Source: JAWLEV01 sp046538105 (GTDB lineage: Bacteria; Chloroflexota; Anaerolineae; UBA1429). From it: 64,000 nucleotides of DNA. Where the stretch lies: contig JBKHJO010000004.1 in the NCBI GenBank assembly GCA_046538105.1, forward strand, positions 1-64,000. Direction: 5' to 3'. The notes beneath the pieces were generated by a model that had not been told where the DNA came from, searched no databases, and saw only the letters and a list, made by a program, of their open reading frames with translations. Every line of letters begins with the position of its first letter. The first letter of the stretch is position 1. The translations under genes were made by a program, and so were the position numbers. Shown piece after piece: positions 33,482 through 42,530 of the stretch.

Positions 33482-34492
33482 ATGGTTGAGGATTTTGATA
33501 CAGTACTGGATAAACTTGAGGATGATACAGAGTCGCTCAGTCGTCGGTTTCTGAAGCGGTTTTCCGTTCTTACGCGGGCCGAGGAGAGGTCCCTTGAGGA
33601 ACGATTTGATACATTGGACCGTCAGCGCCAGCGCGAGGTGTTAAAAAGGATGGTGACCTACGCTGCGGAGGATTTTCGCCTCGATTATACGGCCTTTTTT
33701 TACTCCTGTCTTGACAGCGAGGATCCCGTGGTGCGCCGTCGTGCCATAGAGGGGCTGTGGGAGGAGGAGAGGACTGATCTCGCCGAGCATCTCTTGGAGT
33801 TTCTGGTCTCCGATCCTGCTGCCCGGGTACGCGCGGCGGCGGCCAAAGCCCTTGGGCGTTTTCTCTTTATGGCCGAATGCGATAAGATAAGTCAAAGAGT
33901 GGGCGATGCCATACAGGAGGCGCTGAGGGGTGCCATTCACGAGGATAAGGACTCGGAAGTGGTGCGCAGGGCCATTGAATCTCTCGCTTACGTCAATGAG
34001 GAAGAGGTGTACCGCATTATCGAGGGGGCGTATGAGCACGGTGATCAGCGCATGCGCGAGAGTGCCCTCTTTGCCATGGGGCGTAGTGCAGATGCTCGCT
34101 GGGCAAATGTGGTGATAGGGGAACTTGGTAGCCGTTCTCCCGCTATACGCTACGAGGCCGCCCGCGCTTGCGGAGAGATTCAACTCGAACGGGCTGTCGA
34201 TCCATTGATAGAGTTGCTTCAGGATAGGGACCGTGAGGTGCAGACTATGGCCGTCTGGGCCCTGGGGCAAATTGGTGGACAGCGTGCCGAGGAGGCTCTG
34301 CAGTATTGTGTAGAGGAGGGGGACGAGGTTCTCAGAGATGCAGCCTCGGAAGCCCTGGAGGAGATGCTGTTCCTGGCGGAATCTTTGGATTTGTTCGAGG
34401 TTCCCCTTGACGAGTCGATTTTGCCGGAACAGGAGATCGAGGAAGGTGATGAGGATGAGGAGTGGGGCGACGACTTGCTCGATATAGGCTGA
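33482..34492 (+). CDS. HEAT-repeat protein
   Basis: A 336-residue soluble protein made of helical HEAT-like repeats. The repeat unit is visible in EDPVVRRRAIEGLWEEE, DPAARVRAAAAKALGRFL, DSEVVRRAIESLAYVNEE, RSPAIRYEAARACGEIQ and DREVQTMAVWALGQIGG. The C-terminal 40 residues are strongly acidic. HEAT proteins are protein-binding scaffolds, and some are phycobilin lyases. No catalytic motif is seen and no partner can be named. It follows rseP by 33 bp, so it is probably cotranscribed. Confidence 0.85.
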   Translation: MVEDFDTVLDKLEDDTESLSRRFLKRFSVLTRAEERSLEERFDTLDRQRQREVLKRMVTYAAEDFRLDYTAFFYSCLDSEDPVVRRRAIEGLWEEERTDLAEHLLEFLVSDPAARVRAAAAKALGRFLFMAECDKISQRVGDAIQEALRGAIHEDKDSEVVRRAIESLAYVNEEEVYRIIEGAYEHGDQRMRESALFAMGRSADARWANVVIGELGSRSPAIRYEAARACGEIQLERAVDPLIELLQDRDREVQTMAVWALGQIGGQRAEEALQYCVEEGDEVLRDAASEALEEMLFLAESLDLFEVPLDESILPEQEIEEGDEDEEWGDDLLDIG

Positions 34493-34538
34493 CGAATCGT
34501 GTAATTTTGATATTTACATAACAAGGGTGATTCTATTT

Positions 34539-34841
34539 ATGACGCAGGGTGTCGACGGCAACGAAAAGAGGGAGCGTTTTCACACCATAATTTCTGGGCA
34601 AGTGCAGGGGGTGGGATTTCGGTATCACGCCCGTGAGACGGCACGTGGTCTGGGTATTACAGGCTATGTGCGCAATCGGAGCGATGGGACGGTAGAAGTC
34701 GTTGCAGAAGGCAAGGAAGAGACTTTGCGCCAGTTTTTATCCTGGCTACACACCGGACCAAGGCTAGCACACGTTGAAAAGGTGGATACAACCTGGGAGT
34801 CTTTTAGGGGCGAATTTGATACGTTTGGAGTGCGTTATTAG
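34539..34841 (+). CDS. acyP: Acylphosphatase
   Basis: A 100-residue enzyme that hydrolyses acyl phosphates. The signature SGQVQGVGFRYHARETARGL with its catalytic arginine and the second motif GYVRNRSDGTVEVVAEG are complete. ATG 34539 follows AAGGGTG; a GTG start four codons upstream at 34527 is possible. Its stop codon abuts the ATG of the FecR-domain gene, so the two are translationally linked. Confidence 0.94.
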   Translation: MTQGVDGNEKRERFHTIISGQVQGVGFRYHARETARGLGITGYVRNRSDGTVEVVAEGKEETLRQFLSWLHTGPRLAHVEKVDTTWESFRGEFDTFGVRY

Positions 34842-36056
34842 ATGAAAAAGGATCCCAGATATGTTGCCTGGATCATACTGCTCACCGCATTCCTGATATT
34901 CTGCTTTATCGTCACTGCGGTACCCCTTGGTACCCGCTATCATATACTACATGCAGAGGCAAAGCACGAGGCCTCGGTGGAGGCTCTTACGGGGACCGTC
35001 ATCGTCGAGCCTTCTGTGGGGCGGGGTTTTGTCCCTTTGGAGAGCGGAGAGGATATGCAGATTCCAGAGGGAAGTATGGTTCGGGTAGATGAGACATCTG
35101 AGGCGATGATCACCTTTTTTGATCAAAGTTTTGTACGCCTTTTTCCAGGGGCCACTGTACGTTTGGAGCGCATACGTTCTCCGCGTTACGCAGCCGGCAA
35201 GTCGTCGAACAGCATACACGTTGGGCTGTCGGGGGGGCAGATATATGTGGGTACGGCACTTTCCTCCGACCCCTCCCTTGATTTTCGGGTGGCCACCCTC
35301 CATTCAGATGTTGCCCTGGCAGCAGACGGGAGCTACGCTTTGGAAGCAACGAATAGGCGTTCGGGCATCACCGTTTATGCCCGGGGGCGTGCTCATGTGA
35401 GCGCAAAGAATGATGATACAAGTGGCGTGGAGGTGATGCCCCGACAGCGCACGGAAGTGGCTTTTGGGCAGTCCCCCAATCCGCCTGTGGATGCGGCGCG
35501 CAATCTGGTAGTCAATGGTGATTTCTCCGAAGGTCTGGAAAAAGACTGGCATGCGTTTAACGATCAGGGGACCGATGGAGGTAACGTGGACGGCACTTTT
35601 TCGCTGGTCGTCGACGAGGGCCGTAGAGCAGTAGAGTTTTCGCGGACGGATGGTCACGGCAATCACTGTGAGACCGTGCTTGAACAGAGTATCGATCGCA
35701 CTATCCCCGAGCCAGTGAGCAGCCTTGTCGTGCGCGCTAACGTCAAAGTGCGTTATCAGAGCCTCTCGGGTGGGGGCTATCTGAGTTCCGAGTATCCGTT
35801 GATGATTCGGTTGACCTATCGAGACATCTATGATAGTGAGGCAGAGTGGGTGAGGGGCTTTTATTATCAGAATGTAGAGGAAAATCCCACCACCTTTGGG
35901 GTGCGCGTACCCCATGATCGCTGGTATCTATTCCAGTCCGAGAATCTTTTGGAGACTCTACCCATTCGCCCCTATAGGATCATCCGTCTGCGCGTGTACG
36001 CTTCAGGGTGGGACTATGAGAGCCTGATTTCGGATATCAATCTAATCGTCGAGTGA
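34842..36056 (+). CDS. Membrane-anchored FecR-domain protein
   Basis: A 404-residue protein with a short cytoplasmic start, one membrane helix (about 9-27), then an extracytoplasmic FecR domain (about 48-200: ALTGTVIVEP, MQIPEGSMVRVDETSEAMITF, GATVRLER, LSGGQIYVGTAL, FRVATLHSDVAL). A second beta-rich domain follows from about 222 (NLVVNGDFSEGLEKDWHAF), like a carbohydrate-binding module. FecR proteins in anaerobic Chloroflexota often lack a neighbouring sigma factor, as here, so a classical iron-siderophore role is unlikely. The 3' end overlaps the convergent DUF4416 gene by 20 bp. Confidence 0.8.
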   Translation: MKKDPRYVAWIILLTAFLIFCFIVTAVPLGTRYHILHAEAKHEASVEALTGTVIVEPSVGRGFVPLESGEDMQIPEGSMVRVDETSEAMITFFDQSFVRLFPGATVRLERIRSPRYAAGKSSNSIHVGLSGGQIYVGTALSSDPSLDFRVATLHSDVALAADGSYALEATNRRSGITVYARGRAHVSAKNDDTSGVEVMPRQRTEVAFGQSPNPPVDAARNLVVNGDFSEGLEKDWHAFNDQGTDGGNVDGTFSLVVDEGRRAVEFSRTDGHGNHCETVLEQSIDRTIPEPVSSLVVRANVKVRYQSLSGGGYLSSEYPLMIRLTYRDIYDSEAEWVRGFYYQNVEENPTTFGVRVPHDRWYLFQSENLLETLPIRPYRIIRLRVYASGWDYESLISDINLIVE

Positions 36057-36597
36057 TTTGTCCGAGACGGCGCAGTTCGTGGAGTTGTGCCATATAGATC
36101 TCTCTAATAGCGCGCATGATCTTCCTGTAGGCCTCGGTGCGGTAATCGGGGTACGTCCAGGGTAGAGGGCGAAAATTCCCGTCCCGATATATGAGGGTCA
36201 CTTCGGCGTATATTCCCCGATTCAGATATATGCGGTGTCCGTGGTTCTTGGTGGTGGCCAGGACGAGTTTGGCCGCCGCGATATATCCTGGATCGAGGTT
36301 GATCCGTCGTCTCCCATTTTGGCCCCACTGTTCTTCGAGTTCGTTTGTCAGCGTCTTGATGTTGGCGATGCTTCCCGGATCGATGAGGTTTTCGAAGGCG
36401 AGGAACTGCCTTTTCAGGCCGCTGCCCATCTCTTGCTCATAATATGTGGTATGATCGAAGGGTAACCGAAGACTTTTATAGTCTATGGGGCCAAAGTGAG
36501 CGCGTAGCATCTGTTCTGCTTCTTCCAAGAGGGCCTCATGCCCGCTGAACATGGGCATGACGAGTTTGACCGGTAATGGCTTTTGGGGCTCGCCCAT
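36037..36597 (-). CDS. DUF4416 family protein
   Basis: A 186-residue protein with family features PVKLVMPMFSGHEALLEEAE, FGPIDYKSLRLPFDHTTYYE, and GYIAAAKLVLATTKNHGHRI. The function of the family is unknown. The GYIAAAKLVLA and YAEVTLIYRDGNFRPLPWTYPDYR parts are highly conserved and could form an active or ligand-binding site. The ATG at 36597 follows AGGAGACGGAG. It is the last gene of the moxR-DUF58-DUF4129-rarA-radC minus-strand unit. Confidence 0.82.
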   Translation of the reverse strand: MGEPQKPLPVKLVMPMFSGHEALLEEAEQMLRAHFGPIDYKSLRLPFDHTTYYEQEMGSGLKRQFLAFENLIDPGSIANIKTLTNELEEQWGQNGRRRINLDPGYIAAAKLVLATTKNHGHRIYLNRGIYAEVTLIYRDGNFRPLPWTYPDYRTEAYRKIMRAIREIYMAQLHELRRLGQITRRLD

Positions 36598-36638
36598 TCT
36601 CCGTCTCCTTTTTCAGCAGCAGGCTGGCTGGTAGCGGC

Positions 36639-37340
36639 TCACAGGAACCCCAGCCTCTTTTCCTTGAGCGATTGATAGCGACCCTCTCCGATGATGAGAT
36701 GGTCAAGAACCTCGATGTCCAACAATTTGCCTGCCTCGACGATGGCTTTGGTGATCTGTATATCCTCGGCAGAGGGCGAGGGATCCCCGCTGGGATGGTT
36801 GTGGGCTATGATGATGGCCGCCGCATTATCCTTGATGGCGTCGCGAAATAACTCGCCAACCCGCACCATGGCCGTATTAAGGCTGCCTATGTAGATGGTA
36901 ACGGTACGGAGCATCCTGTGCTTTGTATCCAGGAGCATGACGTGCATCTCTTCCTTGGGTTTCCCCATCATCCTAGCCATAAAAATGTTGGCTGCGTCAT
37001 GGGGGGAGCCGATCTGCGGGCGGCTGTCCTCCGAGGCCAGTGCGGCGCGTCGCCCCAGAGCGATGGCGGCAAGGACTTGGCAGGCCTTGGCCGGACCGAT
37101 GCCCGAAAGTTCACACAGTTCACGAAGGCTGGCATTGGAAACTCTGTCAAGGCCGTGAAGGGTGGTTAGCAATCGCGTGGCGAGGCCGACGGCGCTCTCG
37201 CCTCTGGATCCCGTGCGCAGGAGGATGGCCAGAAGTTCGGCATTGGAGAGGGCGCCGGCGCCGTACAGTTCCAGGCGCTCGCGGGGTCTGTCTTCCTCAG
37301 GCATCTCTTTGATGCGGGCCTGGTAGGGGCTGTCGTTCAT
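36639..37340 (-). CDS. radC: RadC family JAB-domain protein
   Basis: A 233-residue protein. The N-terminal helix-hairpin-helix region (LSGIGPAKACQVLAAIALGRR) is followed by the JAB/MPN metalloprotease-like domain with HNHPSGDPSPSAEDIQ, which keeps the zinc ligands His, His and Asp. RadC was named for DNA repair in error and its cellular role is unsettled. Start ATG 37340 has GGAGGAG upstream. It follows rarA, so a link to genome maintenance is plausible. Confidence 0.95.
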   Translation of the reverse strand: MNDSPYQARIKEMPEEDRPRERLELYGAGALSNAELLAILLRTGSRGESAVGLATRLLTTLHGLDRVSNASLRELCELSGIGPAKACQVLAAIALGRRAALASEDSRPQIGSPHDAANIFMARMMGKPKEEMHVMLLDTKHRMLRTVTIYIGSLNTAMVRVGELFRDAIKDNAAAIIIAHNHPSGDPSPSAEDIQITKAIVEAGKLLDIEVLDHLIIGEGRYQSLKEKRLGFL

Positions 37341-37380
37341 TGTCGAAACTCCTCCGTTTTCCTATCGCCTACGTATTGGC

Positions 37381-39603
37381 TCAGTTGGACAGTTCGGCAC
37401 GAACGAAGGCGATACTGCTGTGCCAGGTGCACGTTCTCCCGGCCAGTTGCTCTTGAAACAGTCTCTCTATCTCTGCGATGGCGTCGCGTGATAGATGCTG
37501 GTGCAGATGCTGGACATAGCTAGGACGGCCCTCTGCCGTGGTATCGAACCAGCGATCTATGTGTTCGCTCGTTATCAGGCGTTGCGTCTCGATCCTTTCG
37601 CGCACAACCTGCACCTCCTGGAAGCCGGTTTCCTCAAAAAACTCTTTCAGATCTTGACTATCCCAGTTGACCATGGGGGCTTGATGGTCGGAATAGATCT
37701 GTTCTTCCGCCTCTTGCCATTGCTGCGCTGTTCTGCTGTCCAGCGAACTCGTCTCCAACAAATCGTAGAGGCGCTGTGTCTCTCGGGGTATGGTCTCGGC
37801 CAGGCTGATGGCGCCATCGGGTTGAAGGAGCCTGTACAGGGATAGCAGGAGTCCCTTTTTATCCTCCTGGCGCATGAGGACATTTCGCCCCACCATGACA
37901 TCGAAGCGAATGTCCTCATACCCGTTCTGGGTCAATATTTCGGCCAATCTATCCAGCCTTCCCTGCAGGACGACGGGGCGTCTCAGTTCGGGCAGCGGCT
38001 CACTCTGCTGGCGTAGGGCGTTTGCGGTCTGTGCGTCAGAAGCCAGGGCCCAGACGCCGCCCTCTGGCGCCAGACGCAAGGCCTCCCAGACAAAGAGCCC
38101 GGAGCCTGCATTCAGGTCCAGTACGAGATGGTGGCGCTGTACCGTGACCTGCTCAAAGACGCGGTCGCGTAGTTCTCCAAGTCGGCGTCCGGCGTTGCTG
38201 ACCGCTCTCATTAGCCAACGTTCCTGAGTGCGGTTCTCCGGGGAAAAAGTCAGTACCTCGCCTACACCCAGTTCCCCATCCACCACAGCGGCGAGTTGTT
38301 CCTCCCGTCGTCGTCGTACCTTATCTCTCACGTCCTTCTCGTAACCCTGATCGTTCGGTTGGTAGAAGATGTTACCCTGCAGGGCGTCCGGCAGGTATTG
38401 CTGTGCTACCCAATGCTCCCGATAGGCATGGGGGTATAAATAACCCTCGCCATGGCCAAAGCCCTCTTTGTCTCGGCTGCTATCCTTCAGGTGGGTGGGC
38501 ACCTCGGTGCGCTCCTTTTTTACTGCTTCCAGGGCGTCAAAGTATCCCAGGGCCGAGTTGGACTTGGGCGCTGTGGCCAGATAGAGGGCGGCCTCTGCCA
38601 GATGGAACTGTCCCTCTGGCAGCCCTACGCGGTCAAAGGCAGCGGCTGCGGCCTCGACGATGGCCACGGCATTGGGATCGGCGAGGCCCACATCCTCGGC
38701 TGCCAGGATCAGCATGCGGCGAAAGATAAAGTTGGGAGCCTCACCCGCGTGGACCATCTTGGCCAGCCAGTAGAGGGCAGCGTCGGGGTCGGACCCACGG
38801 AGGGACTTGATAAAGGCGCTGATGGTATCGAAGTGATAATCCCCCTCGCGGTCATAAAGGACGGCCCGTTCCTGGATGGAATCCTCGGCTACCGCCAGAT
38901 CGACGATCACTGTATCCTGTTGAGGGGCTGTGGTTTCCACGGCCAGTTCGAGGGCGTTCAAAAGGGAACGAGCGTCGCCATTGGCGACATCGACGAGGTG
39001 ATCCATGGCCTCGGTGGTGATCTTCACGTTCAGTTTCCCATAGCCACATTCAGGATCCATGAGGGCGTTCCGGGCGATAGTGCGGAGGTTCTCCTCGCTC
39101 AAGGGCTCAAGTTGAAACACACGGCTGCGGCTGAGCAGGGGGGGATTCACCGAGAACCAGGGGTTCTCAGTGGTGGCTCCGATCATGATGATGGTGCCAT
39201 TCTCGACCCACGGCAGCAAGGCGTCCTGCTGGGCTTTGTTCCAGCGGTGTACCTCGTCGACAAAGACGATAGTGCGCTGTCCGTAAAAACTCTTTTCGTC
39301 CTTGGCCTGCGAGGTGATCTCTCGTAGATCCTTTACGCCTGTCAGGACGGCGTTCAGGGTGACGAAACGCGAACTTGTAGTGTTGGCGATGATCCTGGCC
39401 AGAGTTGTCTTGCCAGTGCCCGGGGGGCCGTAGAATATCAGCGAGGAGATCTGGTCGGCCTGTATGGCGCGGCGAAGCAGGCGCCCGGGGCCCACAACGT
39501 GTTCCTGGCCCACGAAATCCTCCAGCGTTTGGGGGCGCATGCGGGCGGCCAGGGGCTCTTTTCCGTCCTCTTTTTCTTTTCGTGCGTGGGTAAAGAGGTC
39601 CAT
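37381..39603 (-). CDS. rarA: RarA (MgsA) AAA+ ATPase fused to a methyltransferase-like domain
   Basis: A 740-residue fusion. Residues 1 to about 430 are the replication-associated AAA+ ATPase RarA/MgsA, with Walker A YGPPGTGKTTLA, Walker B VFVDEVHRWNKAQQD, sensor GATTENP, and the C-terminal tetramerisation region HGEGYLYPHAY. Residues from about 470 hold a Rossmann-like fold beginning HLVLDLNAGSGLFVWEALRL with no complete SAM-binding glycine motif visible beyond it. The same fusion is known in cyanobacteria. It probably acts at stalled forks; the added domain's role is unknown. It starts 3 nt after the DUF4129 stop. Confidence 0.92.
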   Translation of the reverse strand: MDLFTHARKEKEDGKEPLAARMRPQTLEDFVGQEHVVGPGRLLRRAIQADQISSLIFYGPPGTGKTTLARIIANTTSSRFVTLNAVLTGVKDLREITSQAKDEKSFYGQRTIVFVDEVHRWNKAQQDALLPWVENGTIIMIGATTENPWFSVNPPLLSRSRVFQLEPLSEENLRTIARNALMDPECGYGKLNVKITTEAMDHLVDVANGDARSLLNALELAVETTAPQQDTVIVDLAVAEDSIQERAVLYDREGDYHFDTISAFIKSLRGSDPDAALYWLAKMVHAGEAPNFIFRRMLILAAEDVGLADPNAVAIVEAAAAAFDRVGLPEGQFHLAEAALYLATAPKSNSALGYFDALEAVKKERTEVPTHLKDSSRDKEGFGHGEGYLYPHAYREHWVAQQYLPDALQGNIFYQPNDQGYEKDVRDKVRRRREEQLAAVVDGELGVGEVLTFSPENRTQERWLMRAVSNAGRRLGELRDRVFEQVTVQRHHLVLDLNAGSGLFVWEALRLAPEGGVWALASDAQTANALRQQSEPLPELRRPVVLQGRLDRLAEILTQNGYEDIRFDVMVGRNVLMRQEDKKGLLLSLYRLLQPDGAISLAETIPRETQRLYDLLETSSLDSRTAQQWQEAEEQIYSDHQAPMVNWDSQDLKEFFEETGFQEVQVVRERIETQRLITSEHIDRWFDTTAEGRPSYVQHLHQHLSRDAIAEIERLFQEQLAGRTCTWHSSIAFVRAELSN

Positions 39604-39606
39604 GGG

Positions 39607-41331
39607 CTAACTGGCCTCTTTCTCTTCTTCGGTGGAGTCGCTTTGCTGGCGACGCCTGTGCAAGCCGAGTAGCCGTTTTACCTGACGCCAGGCCTTTTTG
39701 ATGTTCGAGGTCTGTTCTTCTGTTATGGCATGTTCGCTGTATCGTGCCTCGATGAATGCCTGGGTGAGTTTGTCAAATTCTTTGGCGATCTCTGGCACCT
39801 GTCTTGATAGCATATTTCGATACTCTTGGGGAGTCGCCGAGGGAGGACGCCCCAAGTTTTGTCTTTCGCTGTGGCGCAGCGTAGAGAGATAGAAATATCT
39901 TATGCGCGCACGCAGGGGAAGGCCTCGCAATGAGATATATCGCCAGGGACGTATTCGCCTTCTGCCCTCACGGGAGGGGAGGCGGTCGGCGATGGCCCGG
40001 CGGATTCCTTCCGTGGCCTTTTTAGTGCTGGTGCGTACGCCCTGCCAAAGGCCCACGAGCCAGCGAAAAAGGCCTGAAAAGGAAAGCTTCTGAAAGATGC
40101 TCCAGCGATAGCCGGCGAAATGGAATATGGAATAGCCAATGATGCCTATGAGGATCGTCCAAAAAGCCAGAGAGCGCACCAGGGGCCACCAGGCCGCCGG
40201 CCCTCCTGACGTGGCCGGGGGTGCCTGTGGTTCCGGCATCGAACGTGTGGAAGGCTGTGTCTCGCCCGGTGTTCCAGTCATAAAGCCGATGAGCATGGCC
40301 AACAGGGACGAGATAAGGAAAAGTAGTCCAAAAGCGATCTGGGCCAGTACATACAGCGCCCACTGCAACGCTATGGACAACGTGTCCACGATGCCCACGG
40401 AATAGCCGACGGGCAGGAAGGCGGAGACAAGGCCGATCAATACGAGGAAGGACAGGGCCAGCAGGATCCAGCGCTTCCCTATGCTCTCCATGATAGGGAT
40501 ATCTTCGATCTCCCAGTGTGCTCTAAGAATAGTGTATCGCGCCTGGCCGATGAGGAGGAACCCGATAAGGAAATAGGCAAGCACATTGATGAGAATGCCC
40601 GAACTATACGAATGCTCAAAGGCCATGAGGTCGCGTACATCGACCTGTGATAGGCCAGCGAGCATCAAGAGGACGATACCTCCACCGGTAAAGATGCTGG
40701 TGATACGGTTCATTCTGGCGCGCCGGTTGATGCGGCCATGGCGGGGCATGCTGCTATACAGGTAATAGTTGGGATCGGTGGATCGGGGTAATTTTTCTGA
40801 AGGCACAGTGTCGAGTTCCTGCATGGCCGAGGAAAGGGCGAGGGCCAGGGACCAGAAAACTGCCATCAGCACGCCGTTCACGATAAATCCTGCATCGAAA
40901 AAGGCGCTCACGTCCAGCGACCATCGCGCCATATCGGTGGCCAGTTGCGAGGCGCCATATTCTATATAGACGCCAAAGCGTACTATGAGGAGGATGAATA
41001 CCCACTCCACAAAGCGGAAGCGCCATCTTTCCCTGGAATCGAGATCCAGCCGTGTAAGAAGTCGGTGGGCATGGATGCTTTCCAGGCAGACGAGAAACGT
41101 GAGTATAGCAAGAAATCCTCCTGGCCATCCGGGTACGGCAGAAGCGATGAGTTGGTTCAAGGAGATGATAATGCAGGTCAGCATAGCAGAGATCGCCAGG
41201 GGACGAACGATCTCTTCCAGGGCGATCCTGGACCACTCACGTGACGTCTCTGTGTCGCCTCTTTCTCTTTCCGAAGTCAAAGATTCTTCTTTATCGCGTG
41301 TTTCTATGGCTGCAGCCCTATCTCCAGACAT
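39607..41331 (-). CDS. Polytopic membrane protein with C-terminal DUF4129-like domain
   Basis: A 574-residue protein with about nine hydrophobic segments between residues 30 and 425 (for example FLAILTFLVCLESIHA, WILLALSFLVLIGLVSAF, IAFGLLFLISSLLAMLIG). A cytoplasmic C-terminal region (about 455-574) is rich in Arg and resembles DUF4129 of transglutaminase clusters: PSATPQEYRNMLSRQVPE followed by ITEEQTSNIKKAWRQVKRLL. Its start overlaps the DUF58 stop by 14 nt, so the genes are translationally coupled. With MoxR and DUF58 it probably forms a membrane assembly; the exact job is unknown. Confidence 0.78.
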   Translation of the reverse strand: MSGDRAAAIETRDKEESLTSERERGDTETSREWSRIALEEIVRPLAISAMLTCIIISLNQLIASAVPGWPGGFLAILTFLVCLESIHAHRLLTRLDLDSRERWRFRFVEWVFILLIVRFGVYIEYGASQLATDMARWSLDVSAFFDAGFIVNGVLMAVFWSLALALSSAMQELDTVPSEKLPRSTDPNYYLYSSMPRHGRINRRARMNRITSIFTGGGIVLLMLAGLSQVDVRDLMAFEHSYSSGILINVLAYFLIGFLLIGQARYTILRAHWEIEDIPIMESIGKRWILLALSFLVLIGLVSAFLPVGYSVGIVDTLSIALQWALYVLAQIAFGLLFLISSLLAMLIGFMTGTPGETQPSTRSMPEPQAPPATSGGPAAWWPLVRSLAFWTILIGIIGYSIFHFAGYRWSIFQKLSFSGLFRWLVGLWQGVRTSTKKATEGIRRAIADRLPSREGRRRIRPWRYISLRGLPLRARIRYFYLSTLRHSERQNLGRPPSATPQEYRNMLSRQVPEIAKEFDKLTQAFIEARYSEHAITEEQTSNIKKAWRQVKRLLGLHRRRQQSDSTEEEKEAS

Positions 41332-42499
41332 CGAGATCCCTTTCCTGCCAGATCTGTTGGGCTTCTATGCCCACGTCCTTGGCTCGCTGCTTGATGTTCA
41401 CAAAAGGTGTTTGGGGATCCATGAGGATGAGCATGACATGGAATCCGGAGCGTTTCATGAGCAACATGTTGTCAAACAGGGCGTTATCTGCATGACCGGA
41501 AATGATGATAGCCGTCGATCCCCAGGTGAGTTGAAGTCGATCCTGGTGAAGCAGATCAGCGAACGAGAGATGTGCGCTCAACTTTACCCTGGCGAGAACA
41601 TCCAGGATGTGCATGCGCTGGGCTTCTCCTTTACGCGGCGGAATGGTGATCTTGGAGGCCTCTTTTGCCAGCGGATCCTGGCCATTACAGCTTAACCCCG
41701 CCGTTTGCCGTTTCTCAATCAAATAGTTGACGATGGATGCTGCTGTCACGATGGCCGTTTCACTTGCCGGCACGGTGCGAGCATGTGTATATTCGTCTCT
41801 GTTGAGATTCAGAAATATCTGCGACTCGATGGAGATGGCCGGCTCGAAGCGTTTGACCTGGAGGCTATCGGTAGCCGCGGTGGCCTTCCAGTGGATATGC
41901 CGTGTGCTGTCTCCGCTCTGGTAATCGCGTACGCCCACCATACGGGAGGGGTCCTCGAATATGCGTTCTCTTGTACGTACATGTCCGAATGGGACTTTGG
42001 CGGCCAGTTCCAGTTCATTAAGGGGAACGATCCTGGGATATACCCAAAGGGCGTCGGGTGCTTCCAGTCGTCTCTCGCGCTCCGAAAGGCCGAATAGATC
42101 CCCTGCTCTGACGATCAATGGTCCCAGGGGATAGTATCCTCTGTGGCGGCAGTTCAGTTCATATTCAAGGAGTTTGTTTTCAAAGGGAAGCAGCGAGATC
42201 ACACAGTGATAAAAGTTGGGTGATTTGATGCCCATGGGTAGACTATCGTGAACGCGCAGCCAGGGCAAGGGCAAAAAACCCCGATTTTGGATGCGTATCT
42301 TGACGGGGAGGCGGTCCCCAATAAAAGCCCTCGTGTCGTATTCTCGTTCAAAGGTGACATTGTCCAGGGCGTGGTCCCCCCAGAGACGAGAAGAGAGGTA
42401 TATGCCAAAAAAGACATACAAGAGATAGAAAAAGAACTCGATACGAAATAGGAGGGCGATGAATGTTATAAGCAGTATAAAAGTGAGCAGGTGTGGCAT
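41318..42499 (-). CDS. DUF58 domain protein (first copy)
   Basis: A 393-residue protein. Two hydrophobic helices lie at residues 3-33 (LLTFILLITFIALLF and FFFYLLYVFFGIYLS). A beta-rich region and the DUF58/VWA-like core follow, with the family signature VGVRDYQSGDSTRHIHWKATA. It belongs to the MoxR-DUF58 family that works with MoxR ATPases on complex maturation. It lies 31 nt after the moxR stop. A paralogue is at 50037-51362. Confidence 0.9.
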   Translation of the reverse strand: MPHLLTFILLITFIALLFRIEFFFYLLYVFFGIYLSSRLWGDHALDNVTFEREYDTRAFIGDRLPVKIRIQNRGFLPLPWLRVHDSLPMGIKSPNFYHCVISLLPFENKLLEYELNCRHRGYYPLGPLIVRAGDLFGLSERERRLEAPDALWVYPRIVPLNELELAAKVPFGHVRTRERIFEDPSRMVGVRDYQSGDSTRHIHWKATAATDSLQVKRFEPAISIESQIFLNLNRDEYTHARTVPASETAIVTAASIVNYLIEKRQTAGLSCNGQDPLAKEASKITIPPRKGEAQRMHILDVLARVKLSAHLSFADLLHQDRLQLTWGSTAIIISGHADNALFDNMLLMKRSGFHVMLILMDPQTPFVNIKQRAKDVGIEAQQIWQERDLDVWR

Positions 42500-42530
42500 C
42501 GGTAGTTTTCCTATCTTTCATCGAGAAGTG

